A DNA stretch of 64,000 bases from Halichoerus grypus (lineage: Eukaryota > Chordata > Mammalia > Carnivora > Phocidae): the NCBI RefSeq assembly GCF_964656455.1, contig NC_135720.1, forward strand, positions 104,854,696-104,918,695. Direction: 5' to 3'. The notes beneath the pieces were generated by a model, which was not told the DNA's origin, searched no databases, and was given only the letters and a program-made list of their open reading frames with translations. How positions within the stretch are numbered: position 1 is the first letter of the stretch; every line of letters starts with the position of its first letter. Shown here piece by piece: positions 22,716-40,777 of the stretch. A program made the translations under genes and the position numbers.

Positions 22716-25700
22716 ATGCAGGAAACCCTAGCAACATCGACACTGTCGGCACCGAGCCGATCCTCAATCTCCACGCAGGAAAGGTTCTTCACTGCAGGCC
22801 AAACTTCGAGCACAGGCCCCCAGCCCTCAAGGCCCTCAATCATCCCACCCCCCAGCAAGTCCAAGGGCTGGAATTCTGGGACCAAAGTACGTCGGATGCG
22901 CAGGATCATAGCTGAGGATCCGGAGTGGTCACTGGCCATCGTGCCCCTCCTCACAGAGCTCTGCATTCAGCACATCGTCAAGAACTTCCAGAGTGAGTCT
23001 GTCCCTGCCCTGGGCAGGAGGGAAAGGCCAGGAATGGGGCAGGATGGGTGGGATTTGCCCAGAGGCGAGCCTCAGCGAGGCCTCAGAGGCTGGGTCCTGG
23101 CACAGCCCCGGCGCTTCCGCACTGTGTCCTCATCCCTGCTCAACACTGCCCTTCCCCCTTGGGGCCAGAATGGTTTCTCCCACTGCCCCCACTTCCAGGC
23201 CCCACCAGGTTCCCACCCACACTGTGCCCTGCGTGCCTATGGCCTCTCCTCACCTTTCCCACTCTCTCCAGCCAAACCCAGCCCAAACCGTGTTTACTGA
23301 ACACCTCCTCCAGTAAGCCCTCCCTGGTGGACCATCCTCCACTCTCTTGGAGCCTTCCACAGTGTGTATAGGCTCTTGGTTTGTTCTGTACTCTGTGCTC
23401 TGTAAATGGTCATCCTTTTCAAAGATGAGTTACCAACCTCTCCTACCAGGCAGGGTGCTCTGAAGACAGGATCGTCATTTTATGTACAGTACCTACTGCC
23501 ACCCGACCTACAATATTCTCACCTGACTGATTTGTTGTCTGCCTCCTCTCTAAGAGGGAGTGGCTTCCTCTGTCTTGCTCACTCTTATATCCATGGCACT
23601 TAGAACAGTGCCTGGTGCACAGGAGGTGCTCAAACATTTTCTTGTTTTGAGATGAATGAATCAAATCATTTGGGAATCTCTGAACTCAGGATTATGTCCT
23701 GCATCAGACCAAGTGATAATCGAAGGCTAGACCTGAGATTCTTGCTCAGACTGGGAGCTCCCGGAAACCAGATACTAAGCTGTCCACCTTCAGGCAGGGA
23801 ACACCCCAAAGCCTGTCTCAGCCTGAGCATCCCTGGGAGTAAAGGCTGTCCCCCCTCTCGGACTGGGGCTCCCTGAGGGCCGGGGAGGGTCTTCCATTTC
23901 GTCAGTGCCCCTAGGCAGGCCCGGCACGGGGCACCACCCCATGGGGCCCCCCCACACTGTGACTCCTGCTTTCCTTCCTGTTCCCAAAGACAACCCTATC
24001 CTGAAGCAGCTGCTTCCAGAGCACCAGCAGAAGGTGCTGAGCCACTTGTCACCCGAGCTGCCGCTGGCTGTGACCGCCAACCTGATCAACGACGAGAGCT
24101 ACTGGCGCCGCTGCTGCATGCAGCGCTGGCCCGTGTGCCACGTGGCCAGGCATGGCGGCAGCTGGAAGCGCCTGTTCTTCGAGCGGCACCTGGAGACCCT
24201 GATAAAGCACTTCATCCCAGGCACCACGGACCCCGCCGTGCTCCTCGACCTGCTGCCGCTGTGCCGGAGCTACGTGCGCAGGCTGTGCGTGGATCAGCTC
24301 CTCCCGCCCGTGCAGCTGCCCGCCCCACCCCGCCCCGGGGAGCTGTCCGACTCGGGCAGCGAGGGGGAGACGGAGGAGCCCGCCACTGACCACTACCAAC
24401 TGCGCGACCTGGTGGCTGGCCTGAGCCACCTGGAGGAGCTAGACCTGGTGTACGGGGTCAAGGACTGCGGCATGAACTTCGAGGGGAACCTCTTCCTCTT
24501 CACCTACCGGGACTGCCACTCCCTGGCGGCCACCATCAAGGCATGCCACACCCTCAAGGTACCCGAGGGCCCAGCCTTCCCCCACCTCCCATCCTCAGCG
24601 CCTCTCGGATTCCCTCTCCCCTCCTCTTCCTCCTCCTCCATCCCCATCTTCTCCCTCCCGTTTCCTTCTCACTCACTGACCAAGTGTCCCTTAATGCACC
24701 TTGCGCCAAGCTGGATTCTGGGGGTGCAGAGATGAACAAGGCACTGCCTTCCCAGTTCACGAGCCATTTATTCGTCCGAGGATCATCTGCGCTCCAGGCC
24801 CTATCCTAGGTGCTGAAGATTCAATAAGGAGCAAAATTAAACCATTTGTGCCCTCTGGAGCGAACAGTCTGGTGGGATAAAAGGCACTCATCAGCAATCA
24901 TGTAAATGTGAAATTACAACTAGGATAGGCTTGCTAGATTCAGCAAATAAAAATACAAGACATCCAGTTAAATTTGAAACTCAAATACACAATGAGTAAT
25001 TTTTTGGGTGAAGTATGTCCCAAATATTCTGGTTGGGAGAGGGAAAGCCTGCCAAAAAGTCAGAGAAAGAGGAAAAGGGGGACATGGCCCTGAGTCACAG
25101 GGCCAAGGGAGGGGTGCGTTTCAAGAAAAGGGGCAGGCAGCAATGGGGGGTGGTGATGCTGAGGACGAATTTAGCAAACTCGGAGGTCACAGAGCTGGAA
25201 CTGTCAGTGGAGTGCCAGAAACAGGGACCAGATTCAAGTGGTTTATGGAAAGAGTGGGAAGTGAGGAAACAGGATGGCTGTGATCAGCTTTTTCAAGAAC
25301 TTGGCTGTGAAGGGGGCGAAGGGGAGATCAGTAATAGATGAAGGGTTTGGGTTTTCTTAAAAAGATATTTGCATGTGTTTAAAACCAATGTAAAGCTCCA
25401 TCCAATAGCAAGAAAGCGGCCGAGTCCAGGAGAAAGGCACAGGTTCATTGACCAGGGAAGGTTCCTGAGAAGGCAGGAGAGGTAGAATTGAGGACTGAGG
25501 TGGGACAGTTGGCTCTGGGCAGAGGAGAGAGTGGGTGTGGTGGGTAGCATGGGTTGCTGTTTGGTATTAGGAAAGTGAAGGGTTCTCATTCAATGGCCGG
25601 GAGGCAGGGGGAGACTTGACTGCTGAAAGGAGGCTGTAGGGTGGCCCCCTGAAGTTTGAGGAGGCTGAAGAAGGTTGAAGTCATTGTTTCAGAGGAGGAG

Positions 25701-28700
25701 GGAGTATGTTGTCCAGAGAAACAGGGCTGAATTGGCACACAGCATTGAGGGTCTATTGGTGGTTCCAGCGATACCAACCAGTCCTGTCATGTGACATTTT
25801 TCCATCATGTCAGTTGCTTGGGCACAGATATGCAGAAAACAGAGAGTGGGCTTGATCCAGGATTGGAGCTTTGCTAGATAGGTGCAATGAAATGACAAGA
25901 GGGACAAGAGGCTCTAAGTTGGCCAAGAGGGACGTAAAGAAAGCAGGGGACTGAAGGATGGGAAGAGGATGGAGAGGCCTCAAGGAAGAGGGAGGAGTGG
26001 AAGGAGCTGGTGAGAAGGGGGAGGGTTAGGGCTCCCATCTCCAGTATTCCCCCACGCTAGTCCTACCCCATTCTTTCATCTTTTCTCTCCATCCTTCCAT
26101 TTCCCATCTCTCACCCTGGTTCTTACCCTGGCATCTCCTTCCAAGAGTTCCTCTCCTCGCCATGTGGATCTTGGCCAGCTGAAGAGGGCACAGCGAGGGG
26201 CTGGGGCATCAAACAGACCTGCATTCAAACCTGCCTCTGGGGTTTGATCACTGTGTGACCCTGGACAAATGACCCATCCACCCTAAGCCTTCCTTTTCTA
26301 TCTGTAAAGTGCCTGGGATGCTGAGGGTTAGAGATAATGGTTATGATACCCTCTAGCAGCATGCCCAGCATGCAGTAATTTCTCGATAAATGCTAGGCTT
26401 TCCTTCTACTGCCTGCCACCAGTTCGGCACCGATCTACCATGTGGGGCAGTTCTGCTCTGCCCAAGGGCCAGTCAGGTGGCCAACAGCAGGTGAGCAGAA
26501 CCTCAGGCCTCCCTGCAGCCGCCTCCTCTCCCTGCAGAAGGTAGGTAGGCAGGCAGGCAGATTCTCCCTGGCTGCGGGCTGCTGCATACCCTCTACCTGC
26601 CCACAGATCTTCAGGCTGACCCGAAGCAAGGTGGACGACGACAAGGCACGCATCCTAATTCGCAGCCTCCTGGATCACCCAGCCCTTGAGGAGCTGGACC
26701 TGTCACACAACCTCATCGCGGACCGGGGCGCACGTGCCGCAGCCAAGCTGCTGAGCCACAGCCACTTGCGTGTGCTCAACCTGGCCAACAACCAGGTGCG
26801 GGCACCTGGTGCCCAGTCTCTGGCTCACGCCCTAGCACACAACACCAACCTCATTTCCCTCAACCTGCGCCTCAACTGCATTGAGGATGAGGGCGGCCAG
26901 GCACTTGCCCACGCCTTGCAGACCAACAAGTGCCTCACAACACTGCACCTCGGTGGCAACGAGCTGTCTGAGCCCACCGCCACGCTCCTCTCCCAGGTGC
27001 TCTCCGTCAACACCACGCTCACCAGCATCAACCTGTCCTGCAACCACATCGGGCTGGTAAGCTCTACCTTCTGGGGCCTTGGGGAGGTGGGCATGGAATC
27101 CAGCTGCCTTCGGGTGCTTCCAGGGTAATTGTTAAGAGCACAGACTTTACCTGGTTCCAATCCCAGCTCTGCCATTTTGCACTTGGTTAAATTACTTAAC
27201 CTTTTTGGGTCTCCATGTCCTCATCTGTAGAATGGGGATCATAATAGTATCCACTTCTAAGTAGATACTAGTTGTTACTGGGAGGATGAAATGAGTTGTA
27301 CTTGTAAAGAAGTTAACATTACATGCACTGGCTAGGACCTCAGTATCGCTAGCTGTTACTGTTATTCAGGGTTATATCCTATGCTATGCACTGATATCCT
27401 TCAGTGTTCCTTTATTCCTCACAGTTATCTAGTAGAATGTGTATTCCTTTTTTTTTTTTTTTTTGAAGATTTTATTTTTAAGTAATCTCTACACCAAACA
27501 TGGGGCTCGAACTCACAACCCTAAGATAAAATGTTGCATGCTCTACCAACTGAGCCAACCAGGTGCCCCTAGTAGAACGTGAATTCTTTCTTTCCTTTTC
27601 TTAAGATTTATTTATTTACTTGAGAGAGAGAGAGAGAGAAAGAGAGAGAGATGGGGGAGGGGCAGAGGGAGAGGGAGAAAGAGAGACTCTCAAGCAGACT
27701 CCCGGCTGAGCCAAGAACCTGACACAGGGCTCAAACTCATGACCCTGAGATCGTGACCTGAGCTGAAATCAAGAATTGGACACAACCGACTAAGTCACCC
27801 AGGCACCCCTAGAGTGTGTATTCTTAACCCCACTTTACAGATGGAAAATTGAGTCTCAGAGAGGCTAGTGAATTGCCCAAGAGCATCCAGTCAGTAGAGA
27901 GTGGCAGAGCTGTGATTCAAACTCAGGACTGGTTGAAAACCAGATTTATTTATTTGGGGCGCCTGGATGGCTCAGTCAGTTAAGTGTCTGCCTTCAGCTC
28001 AGGTCATGATCCCAGGGTCCTGGGATCAAGCTCCATATCGGGCTCCCTTCTCAGCGGGGAGCCTGCTTCTCCCTCTGTCTCTGCCCCTCCCCCCTGCTCG
28101 TGCACACGCCTTGCTCTCTCTCAAATAAATAAAATCTTTTTTATTTATTTGAGAGAGAGAGTGTGTGCGCAAGGGTCAGAAGGCGAGGGAGAGAGAGAAT
28201 CTCAAGCAGACTCCCCGCTGAGCACGCGGAGCCTGATGCAGGGCTGGATCTCTGGAGCCTGACATCATGACCTGAGCAGAAAACAAGAGTCAGACGCTTA
28301 ACCCACTGAGCCACCCAGGCGCACCACCTGGGTCCTTTCTGATAGATGATGTCTCTCATTTTCTTGACCAAGTCTCAGAATAAGAAATGCAATTTACATG
28401 AACACCTAGTAAACATATACATCAATATAGTATCATTGAAATATACTTTTACTGCTTGTGATACATGCTGATATTTTCCTTTATATTCTATTCTACTTCA
28501 TTTTTTTAAAAATGCATCTGCAGGGGCGCCTGGGTGGCTCAGTCATTAAGCGTCTGCCTTCGGCTCAGGTCATAATCCCAGGGTCCTGGGATCGAGCCCC
28601 GCGTCGGGCTCCCTGCTTGGCGGGAAGCCTGCTTCTCCCTCTCCCACTCCACCTGCTTGTGTTCCTGCTCTCACTCTCTCTCTCTGTCAAATAAATAAAT

Positions 28701-29808
28701 AAAATCTTTAAAAAAAAATGCATCTGCAACCCATTGAACTGGCTTTGCGACACACTCTTGGGTCACAGCCATAGAACACGACCATTCTGTCTCTCACATA
28801 AGAGTGTTTCACATCAAGCGTGGCCCACCCAGCCCAGAAGGGGTTGGAGCCGTGAGGACTAGTGAGGAGGACCCTCCATGTCCTCCAGGCGGGGCCTTGC
28901 ACCCTCTCCCAAGAGAACAGTCTTGCTCAGACACACATACACTGTCTCCACTCGGGGTGCTTTTGGCTATAAGTAACGGAAACCTGAACCAGGAAACAGC
29001 TTAAACAAGAGGAATGTTCATTATGTCCCATAATCAGAAGCCCCAGGGTAGGGGGCCTCTGGAGTCGGTAAATTCGCTGGCTCGGTGCTGCCATCTGCTC
29101 TGCCCACCCAGCCACATGGCCAGATCCTCTCAGGAGCTTCTCTCACGGTCCCAAGATGGCTGCTACACCTCACACAGGGCCAAGCTCAGAAGCAGAAAAA
29201 GGGAGAGCACCCCCTCTCTTGTTCTCTTTTCAGAGTGAGGAGACTCTTCTCAGAATGTCAGAATGTCCTCAGATGTCATTAGCCAGATCTGTCTCACACG
29301 CCCATGGCTGAATCGGAGGAGGGGAGTTACCATCACTGTCACAGAACCATGTTTTTCAAACCATGAGCATTGAAAATCCCTTTAGTAAGTCTTGAGCACC
29401 ATTTTTCTTATAGAATAGAATGGAATAGGATAGGATAGCATAGAACACATTAGTGTGCCTCACGAAGAGGCTAACCGTTGTTTTGCCCGTTCTAGTCACA
29501 TCTTTGTATAAACGTGTGTATGTGTGTGCACACGCACACGTGTGTGCAATCCCGGGTAGTGATATGAAATGGCCCCTTCCCTTGTACTCCTCTTCCAGGA
29601 CGGCGGGAAGCAGCTCCTGGAAGGCATGTTGGACAACAAGACCCTCCTGGAGTTTGACTTGCGCCTGTCAGATGTGGCCCAGGAGAGCGAGTACCTCATT
29701 GGCCAGGCCCTCTGTGCCAACCGGGAAGCTGCCCGCCAGCGGACCTTGAATCCCGGCCACTTCATGTCACCAATCGTCGCCAAGGGCCCTGAGAACCCTG
29801 CACGATAA
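22716..29808 (+). CDS. TCTE1: T-complex-associated testis-expressed 1 / dynein regulatory complex subunit 5
   Basis: A subunit of the nexin-dynein regulatory complex (DRC5), which links axonemal doublets and supports sperm flagellar beating. Coding exons 22716-22992, 23990-24558, 26607-27056 and 29599-29808 join in phase to 501 aa, the human length. The N-terminal third is Ser/Thr-rich, then comes a conserved alpha-helical region and an acidic Ser-rich patch (SDSGSEGETEEP, about 207-218). Five leucine-rich repeats of about 28 residues follow, with cores LEELDLSHN (309-317), LRVLNLANN (336-344), LISLNLRLN (364-372), LTTLHLGGN (392-400) and LTSINLSCN (near 420). The 150-codon third exon encodes almost all of the LRRs. 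The ATG is in the second transcribed exon if the 14.9-kb CpG island holds exon 1; acceptors at 22628 or 22699 are possible. Intron 3 is full of SINEs. No disruption is seen. Confidence 0.96.
27429..27586 (-). repeat. Short tRNA-type SINE, TCTE1 intron 3
   Basis: Poly-T followed by the reverse complement of the short SINE family (27447-27568), flanked by near-identical direct repeats CTAGTAGAAYGTGWATTC at 27429-27446 and 27569-27586. Confidence 0.9.
27603..27809 (-). repeat. Can-SINE, TCTE1 intron 3
   Basis: Reverse-oriented full-length copy with GA-rich body and terminal CACCCAGGCACCCC, placed 17 bp after the previous SINE. Confidence 0.9.
27956..28136 (+). repeat. Can-SINE, TCTE1 intron 3, forward arm of a pair
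   Basis: Full-length copy from GGGGCGCCTGGATGGCTCAG to AAATAAATAAAATC. Its tail runs directly into the T-rich start of a reverse copy, so the two form a tail-to-tail inverted repeat. Confidence 0.95.
28137..28324 (-). repeat. Can-SINE, TCTE1 intron 3, reverse arm of a pair
   Basis: Begins with poly-T and ATTTATTTGAGAGAGAG and ends with GAGCCACCCAGGCGCAC, the reverse complement of the SINE head. Confidence 0.95.
28508..28728 (+). repeat. Can-SINE with 15-bp target-site duplication, TCTE1 intron 3
   Basis: AAAAATGCATCTGCA is present at 28508-28522 and 28714-28728 around a low-divergence full SINE. Confidence 0.95.
29411..29450 (+). repeat. (GAATA)-type pentanucleotide repeat
   Basis: Imperfect tandem array of ATAGA/ATGGA/ATAGG units in TCTE1 intron 3, about 150 bp before the last exon. 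Confidence 0.7.
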
Positions 29809-30546
29809 GGTGGGGGACAGGGCTGGGGCAGTGACGGGACCTGGGTCACTGCCCTAGCCCCATCCCTCATTTCATGCTCGCTCATGCCTGCTGTAGAGTG
29901 CCACGCTGGTCTAGAGGGAGGAGAGTGGGAGAGACCACGGATATCCTCGGGGTCAGTGATCAAGGGTGATGCGGATAAAGACGGGGAGGGGACTGGGATG
30001 GGGGAGAAAAGGGGTATGAGGTGGGACCCGTCCCCTGTACTCCGGAAGAGGATATTACCATACCCCCTGAAATGACCGACTTCTTCCAGGATTAGGGAAG
30101 GCAGAGAAGATTCTGAAAGCCTCCCCAGACTACCCCATGAAGGCCATCCATCTCCCTGACCCCTGCCTCCCAACCATTGTCCTCTCTACTGAACAGGTCC
30201 TGGACTTTTTGACCTTCAAACATGTGCGTGCCTGCAGGGCACACACACACCCTCAGTCTCTCTCTCCTCTGGCTACTGCAGAGCTTTGCCCGGCTCTTTC
30301 ACCCTCACCCCTGCTGATGCTACCTCGCTATTACTTGACTCTGCTAAAGTGATCCCATTCTACAGGCCATTCCGTCCCCTAATTCTCATCCCCCCCCCCC
30401 CCACACACACACAACCTGGGAAGGGGGAAACAGAGGTGACAGAAGGGACTCAGACCCACTGCCCCCACCGGGGAGCTTCTGCTGGGAGGAGGAGAGCATG
30501 GGGGAGGTGCCACACAGGGGAGGGAAGTCAGTGAGTCATCCGCAAC

Positions 30547-30552
30547 TTTATT
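30547..30552 (-). terminator. TMEM151B: Candidate TMEM151B polyadenylation signal (AATAAA on minus strand)
   Basis: TTTATT on the plus strand reads AATAAA on the minus strand, followed on that strand by a GT-containing stretch. Use of it would give TMEM151B a 3'UTR of about 3 kb. The assignment is inferred from position. Confidence 0.45.
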
Positions 30553-31195
30553 ATCCACATTTGATTTGTACAATCTTTGCGCTTGGAAATCCACGACAGA
30601 AAGGCCACAGTGTGATGCACCCAATTGACAGAGACCTGTCTTCTCCCCAGCCAGGCCCAGCCCACCCCCACAAGCCCTTGTCCTCAGCACACAGGGAGCC
30701 TTCCAGGTGCCCTCCGAGAGTCCCCATCACTCTGTGGCTGCCCGCAGGGGTCACATCAACGCCCAGGGCCACAAGAGGACCTAATAGGTCCAGGCTGAGC
30801 CCCATCTCCCATCCTCCCCCACCCCGCTGAGGAGTCCAGAGCCTCCAGACCCGTGGTCTTTCCAAAGGATGGGTCATGGGCTGCAGCCACCTCCTAGGGG
30901 TGCCTGCTCTCCAGGGACTCCTTCCAACAAGCAGGCGCCACGCCGAGCACCAAAGGGGGCTTGGGAGTGACTGCACTTGTGTGCCTGTCTGGGCAAGCTA
31001 GAGTCTGTCTGTGCCTGACACCCTCTGACAGTTCGGGAGTGCAAACATGTAGATGTGAGGGTGTGTGTGAGTGAGTGTGTGTGTGTGTACGTAGTCACAG
31101 CTGCTAGCAGAAGTTCTAATTAGAGAAACAAGAACATTCAGTGTAAAGTTTAATTTTAGAGATTAATTTTCTGGTTTTCATTTTCCCTGGCAATC

Positions 31196-31201
31196 AATAA
31201 A
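31196..31201 (+). terminator. TCTE1: Candidate TCTE1 polyadenylation signal (AATAAA)
   Basis: AATAAA lies in an AT-rich island and is followed 45-80 bp later by a GT-rich element (GCGCGTGTGTGG, GCTGTCTGTGT), the usual layout of a 3' end. It would give TCTE1 a 1.4-kb 3'UTR overlapping that of TMEM151B. Confidence 0.45.
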
Positions 31202-31875
31202 GCTACCAAGAAAATAGACCAAAGAATCGCTTTCTCTCTAAGTCTGCGCGTGTGTGGAAGGTGAGGCTGTCTGTGTAAGAAGACCTAGGCAGAAATGGTC
31301 AATACAGGCAAAAATAATAGTAGGGGGTCCCCTGTCCCCTCCTCCTAGCTCAGGCTCGGTCTCAGGAATGGGCCTGAGGGAGAAGGAGCTGAGTCCCTCC
31401 CTCCTTGGAGCTGGGAAGTAGCCAGGCTGCCTCCATACAAGGGCAGGACATCCCGGTGCCAGCTGGCCAAGAACTGGGGCCTGCGGCCACGGCTCACCAC
31501 CTGGACCTCACAGATGTCCCCTCCGAGGAAAGAGGGGTGCTCCAACCACCAGGGCCCCTAGGAGCACAGACTCGGGGTCCAGGCAGGCTCAGTGCTGACA
31601 GGCAGGTGGCCATGGCTGCCCAGGCCCACGGAAACCTAGTGGGCAGCTATTCCCTCCTGCCCAAGCCTCCCCTTCTCCCGCCTCCTCTGCCTTCCCACTC
31701 AGCCATCTCCACAGGAAAGCTCAACCCTGACGGACCATGGGCCGTGGTGTCCCCACAATCTGTACCTCCCAAGTCCCCCACGGAAGGGGGACGGGGCGCC
31801 AGAGATGTTGCATAGGTGACCGTCATGCCCTTGGCAGGTGTAGGCCTGGCGAGGCTGGAGGAAGGTGGGAGAGGA

Positions 31876-31990
31876 GGCTGGAGGGAGATGGGAGAGGAGG
31901 CTGGAGGGAGATGGGAGAGGAGGCTGGAGGGAGATGGGAGAGGAGGCTGGAGGAAGATGGGAAAGGAGGCTGGAGGAGGGGAAGGAGGAG
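31876..31990. repeat. 23-bp minisatellite, five units
   Basis: GGCTGG recurs at 31876, 31899, 31922, 31945 and 31968, exactly 23 bp apart. The repeat unit begins GGCTGGAGGGAGATGGGAGA; the last two copies carry substitutions. It lies in the presumed TMEM151B 3'UTR on the opposite strand. Confidence 0.95.
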
Positions 31991-33559
31991 CTCATATGGC
32001 TCAGGCAGTGAGGAGCATCAGGGGTGAGCGATGTTGGCGGCCCAAGGGTTATCCTCTCCAGCTTGAAATATGAGCTCACTCCCTGGGCACTGAGTCTGCT
32101 GGGAAAACTTTAGCCAGGGGAGCTGGGAGGGCAGGGGGTTGTACATAGACATGCACACTGAAGCACATCAGGGTGGGAGTGGGGGGGGAGAAAAGGCCGT
32201 GTCAGAGCTTTAGAACAGGACGTGGGACCAGCGCCCTTGGGTGGTGGCAAGGCGCCCTTTTGAAGACCCCGGGGCACGCTGCAGGGCTTCAGCTCATGGG
32301 ATAGAGGAGGACAGATGGGGTCAGGCAAGATTTAGAGAATTTCTGCCTCTGACCCTGCCAGTGGAATTGAGTATTTCTCCAGTCGGGGCTCGTGAGGACA
32401 TCCTCAGCCCTGCAGAAGTAATGTGTGGGGACAACAGCTCTTCACACCACCCCCCACGAGTCTGGGGAAGGCAAGGATTGCCCCAGACACCCCCACCTTT
32501 GGAGGTCCTTTCCATCTCCCTCCACTGCCCACTCCCACCTGCTAGGAGAGTTCCCCTTTGTCACCCGGGTCTGTCTCCCACTCTTCCCACCCAGGCATTC
32601 ACCTTGACCAGCTTTAATGAACACGCGGCGGGGGGGTATGGGGGGGCGGTTATCTCACCCCCTCTGAAGGGAGAGCCCTCCCAGAACCCAGGTCAGGAGG
32701 CTGCAGAGTTTAGAGACAGGACTGAGGTACATACCCTCCACATTTTGCCTCCCTCCTCCCTGGGCAACTGCTCTTCAGGGCCAGAGGGCAAGAGGGAAGG
32801 GAGGAGAGTGACGCGAGCGGTGTGAGCACAGTCCCTCCAGGACCCATACTCCAGGGACCCAGCAAAATAAACAGCAGTGAACGGAGCGGCAAAAAGGAAA
32901 CCCCGATGTTTTGGGGCCAGCGCCAAGAAGAGGAGAGCAACATTTGCACGGTTTTGAGATGGAGCATCGGGGCTGACATCCGGCCTCAGACCCACTGAAT
33001 CCACTAGCAGGTTGGAAGTCAGCCCTGCTGTTCACCAAACCACCGCCCCCTCCGTAGAGAGAGGCCCTGGTGGGGCCAGGCAGCGAAGGAAGGAAAGCCC
33101 CCTCCGGCCTCTAGACCTCCCCAGCTGCACAGCGAAGGCCTCGCCCTTGCGACGGGCCCCACGCGGTGCCACAGCACAGTCGCCGCTAACAGTCAGAAGA
33201 TTCATTGAAAGGCTGAACGGGAAATCTCGAGTGTGCGAGTGTGCGTGGAGGAAGGGGCGGTGTCCCCCTAGGAACCGAGGGGCGGGGCTGGAAGAGCCGA
33301 CCGTGTCCGGGCGGGGTTCCCCGGAGCCGCCCATCCCCTCCCACCCGTCGGTCTCTTTATGTACAGGAAAGGCGGGGGGATCCGAACCCCATCGGGGTCC
33401 GTCCCGCGCACCCTCGCCTCCCTGCTCCCCGCGCCGTGCCCAGCACAGCCTCAGTCACCATCACGACTCCCCCCACTACACGCCAGGGGCACGGTCCGAC
33501 GAGGGGCAGGAGGGAGGACGGTGGGCCTGCCGGGGGGGCAGCGGGGGGGGGGCCGGAGG

Positions 33560-39120
<5,561 letters not shown>

Positions 39121-40740
39121 TCCCGGGAAGATCTGTGCAGCAACTCCTTCCGTCCCTTCTCGGTGGAGGGGGCACCAGCGGTTCAACCAACATCCCTCCC
39201 CGTCGTTGGTTCCCGCAAGTTCCTGGGGCCGAGGGTGGGGAAAGGAAATTGAGCCTTGGAACCCTAGGGAAGATCCTTATTCCCAGTTGGGTGGTAACGG
39301 TTAAGGCGGGAGCCAGCCTTCAGAGGCCAGACCCAAGTGAACAGAGATGGAATCGGGTGAAAGGGAAAGGATTGGAGCTAGATGTGAGAAAGGACTAACA
39401 GAGGGCAGAGGGGAGGACATTGGAATGGGGCTTCACAGAGCCATTTTCCTTCCCTAAAGAAACAGTCCCAAAGAAGCAATGAAGCGTGTGCATTGCCCTA
39501 GGCTGGAGATCAGGAAACCTAAGTTCCAATTCTTAATCCTGGCTCTGCCATTAAGGGGTTGTGTGACCTTGGGCAAGTGCCTCCCCCTCTTTAAGCCTTA
39601 GTTTCCTCATCTGTGCCTTGAAGAAGTTGCCTGGACAGTCTCTAAGCCTCTGCCCTTCTTCTGTGGGTGTAGGAGGCAAAATCATAGACCCCAGGCCAGG
39701 CTGAGTGACTGCAAGTAGCCCACCCCTTCCTGCCATCCACCCACACTGCTTCTCCCTGTACTGCCTGGGACCGGCAGAAAGAAAACTGACATGCATTCAT
39801 TCATTCCTGGATGCATCCATTCAATAAACAGGCATTGGCTACCTTCTGTGTACCCTGTTCAGAAATGAAACATACAATATTCTAAGAGCACAAAGTCTAA
39901 TGGGGAGGGGGCAATCATTATGATAAAATAGTATAAAGGCTATGCATATTCAATCTGTGTGTACACACTGTGGAATCCTACTGTGTGCCCTGTGCTACAT
40001 TAGAGTCTTTGACATATAGTAACTGGTCCCCCATTTACCCACAAGGAACCAAGGTATAGGGAGTGTGAATGATTTACTAAAGGTCACCTGCTAGTATTCA
40101 CAAAGCTAGTCCTAGAATCCAGATCTTTCCCATTCCAAAGGCCATGGGGATATTTGTGGGTAGGAAGTTAGCTTAAGGCAAAGTTTTGGAGAATCTAGTC
40201 TTTGGGACGGAGGACGAGCGCACCAATCTGCTGGGATTCTCACCTGAGGCAGAGTAGCCACAGCCTCTGGCCCACCCCGCCCCCCCCACACACCCACTCC
40301 TGGTCCTGCCTCCATTTTCCTATTCTCCTCTTTCCAGGCAAAGTGAAGGTGGCCGACTGGCTGCCTCCTGCTTCAGAACCATCCAGCCCGCATGATCCTC
40401 CACGGGTCAGTCATTCTGTCCTCCAGACCCGAACAGAGGAGGGGTGTGGTCCTGAAGAGGCAGGCCTCGCCCCCTTTCTCATGGCAGAGGAGGAATCTCA
40501 CTTGGTGGCTAACTCCAGTGTCTCCCACCCATATTTTGTGGGAAGCCCTGCCTCACATCTAACTCCAACCCCTCTTCTGGTCTCAGCCGGTTCCACCTAG
40601 TTCAGTCCTCACTGCAGACAGAGTGCAGAGTTCCTAGCCCTGCCGTTTCCTAACCCAGATAGGAGGATCACACTCCCCATTTAGTTGTTGTAATCTTGCT
40701 CCTGTTCCCCACGCTTACTGCCTGCCTGTCTCCACCTCAG
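39121..40740. other. Intergenic upstream of TMEM151B
   Basis: Contains a MIR at about 39500-39620 (TTTCCTCATCTGTGCC) and another old repeat near 39790-40090 (CATTCATTCATTCC, CAATAAACAGGC). No coding exon is recognised. Confidence 0.5.
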
Positions 40741-40777
40741 GGGGGCTTTGGAGGAGAGCTGGCCCAACTCCTTTTGG

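Noticed and set aside
31876..31990. Regular 23-bp spacing considered as a CRISPR-like array
   Set aside because: There are no unique spacers; units are tandem without gaps in a mammalian 3'UTR. It is a minisatellite.
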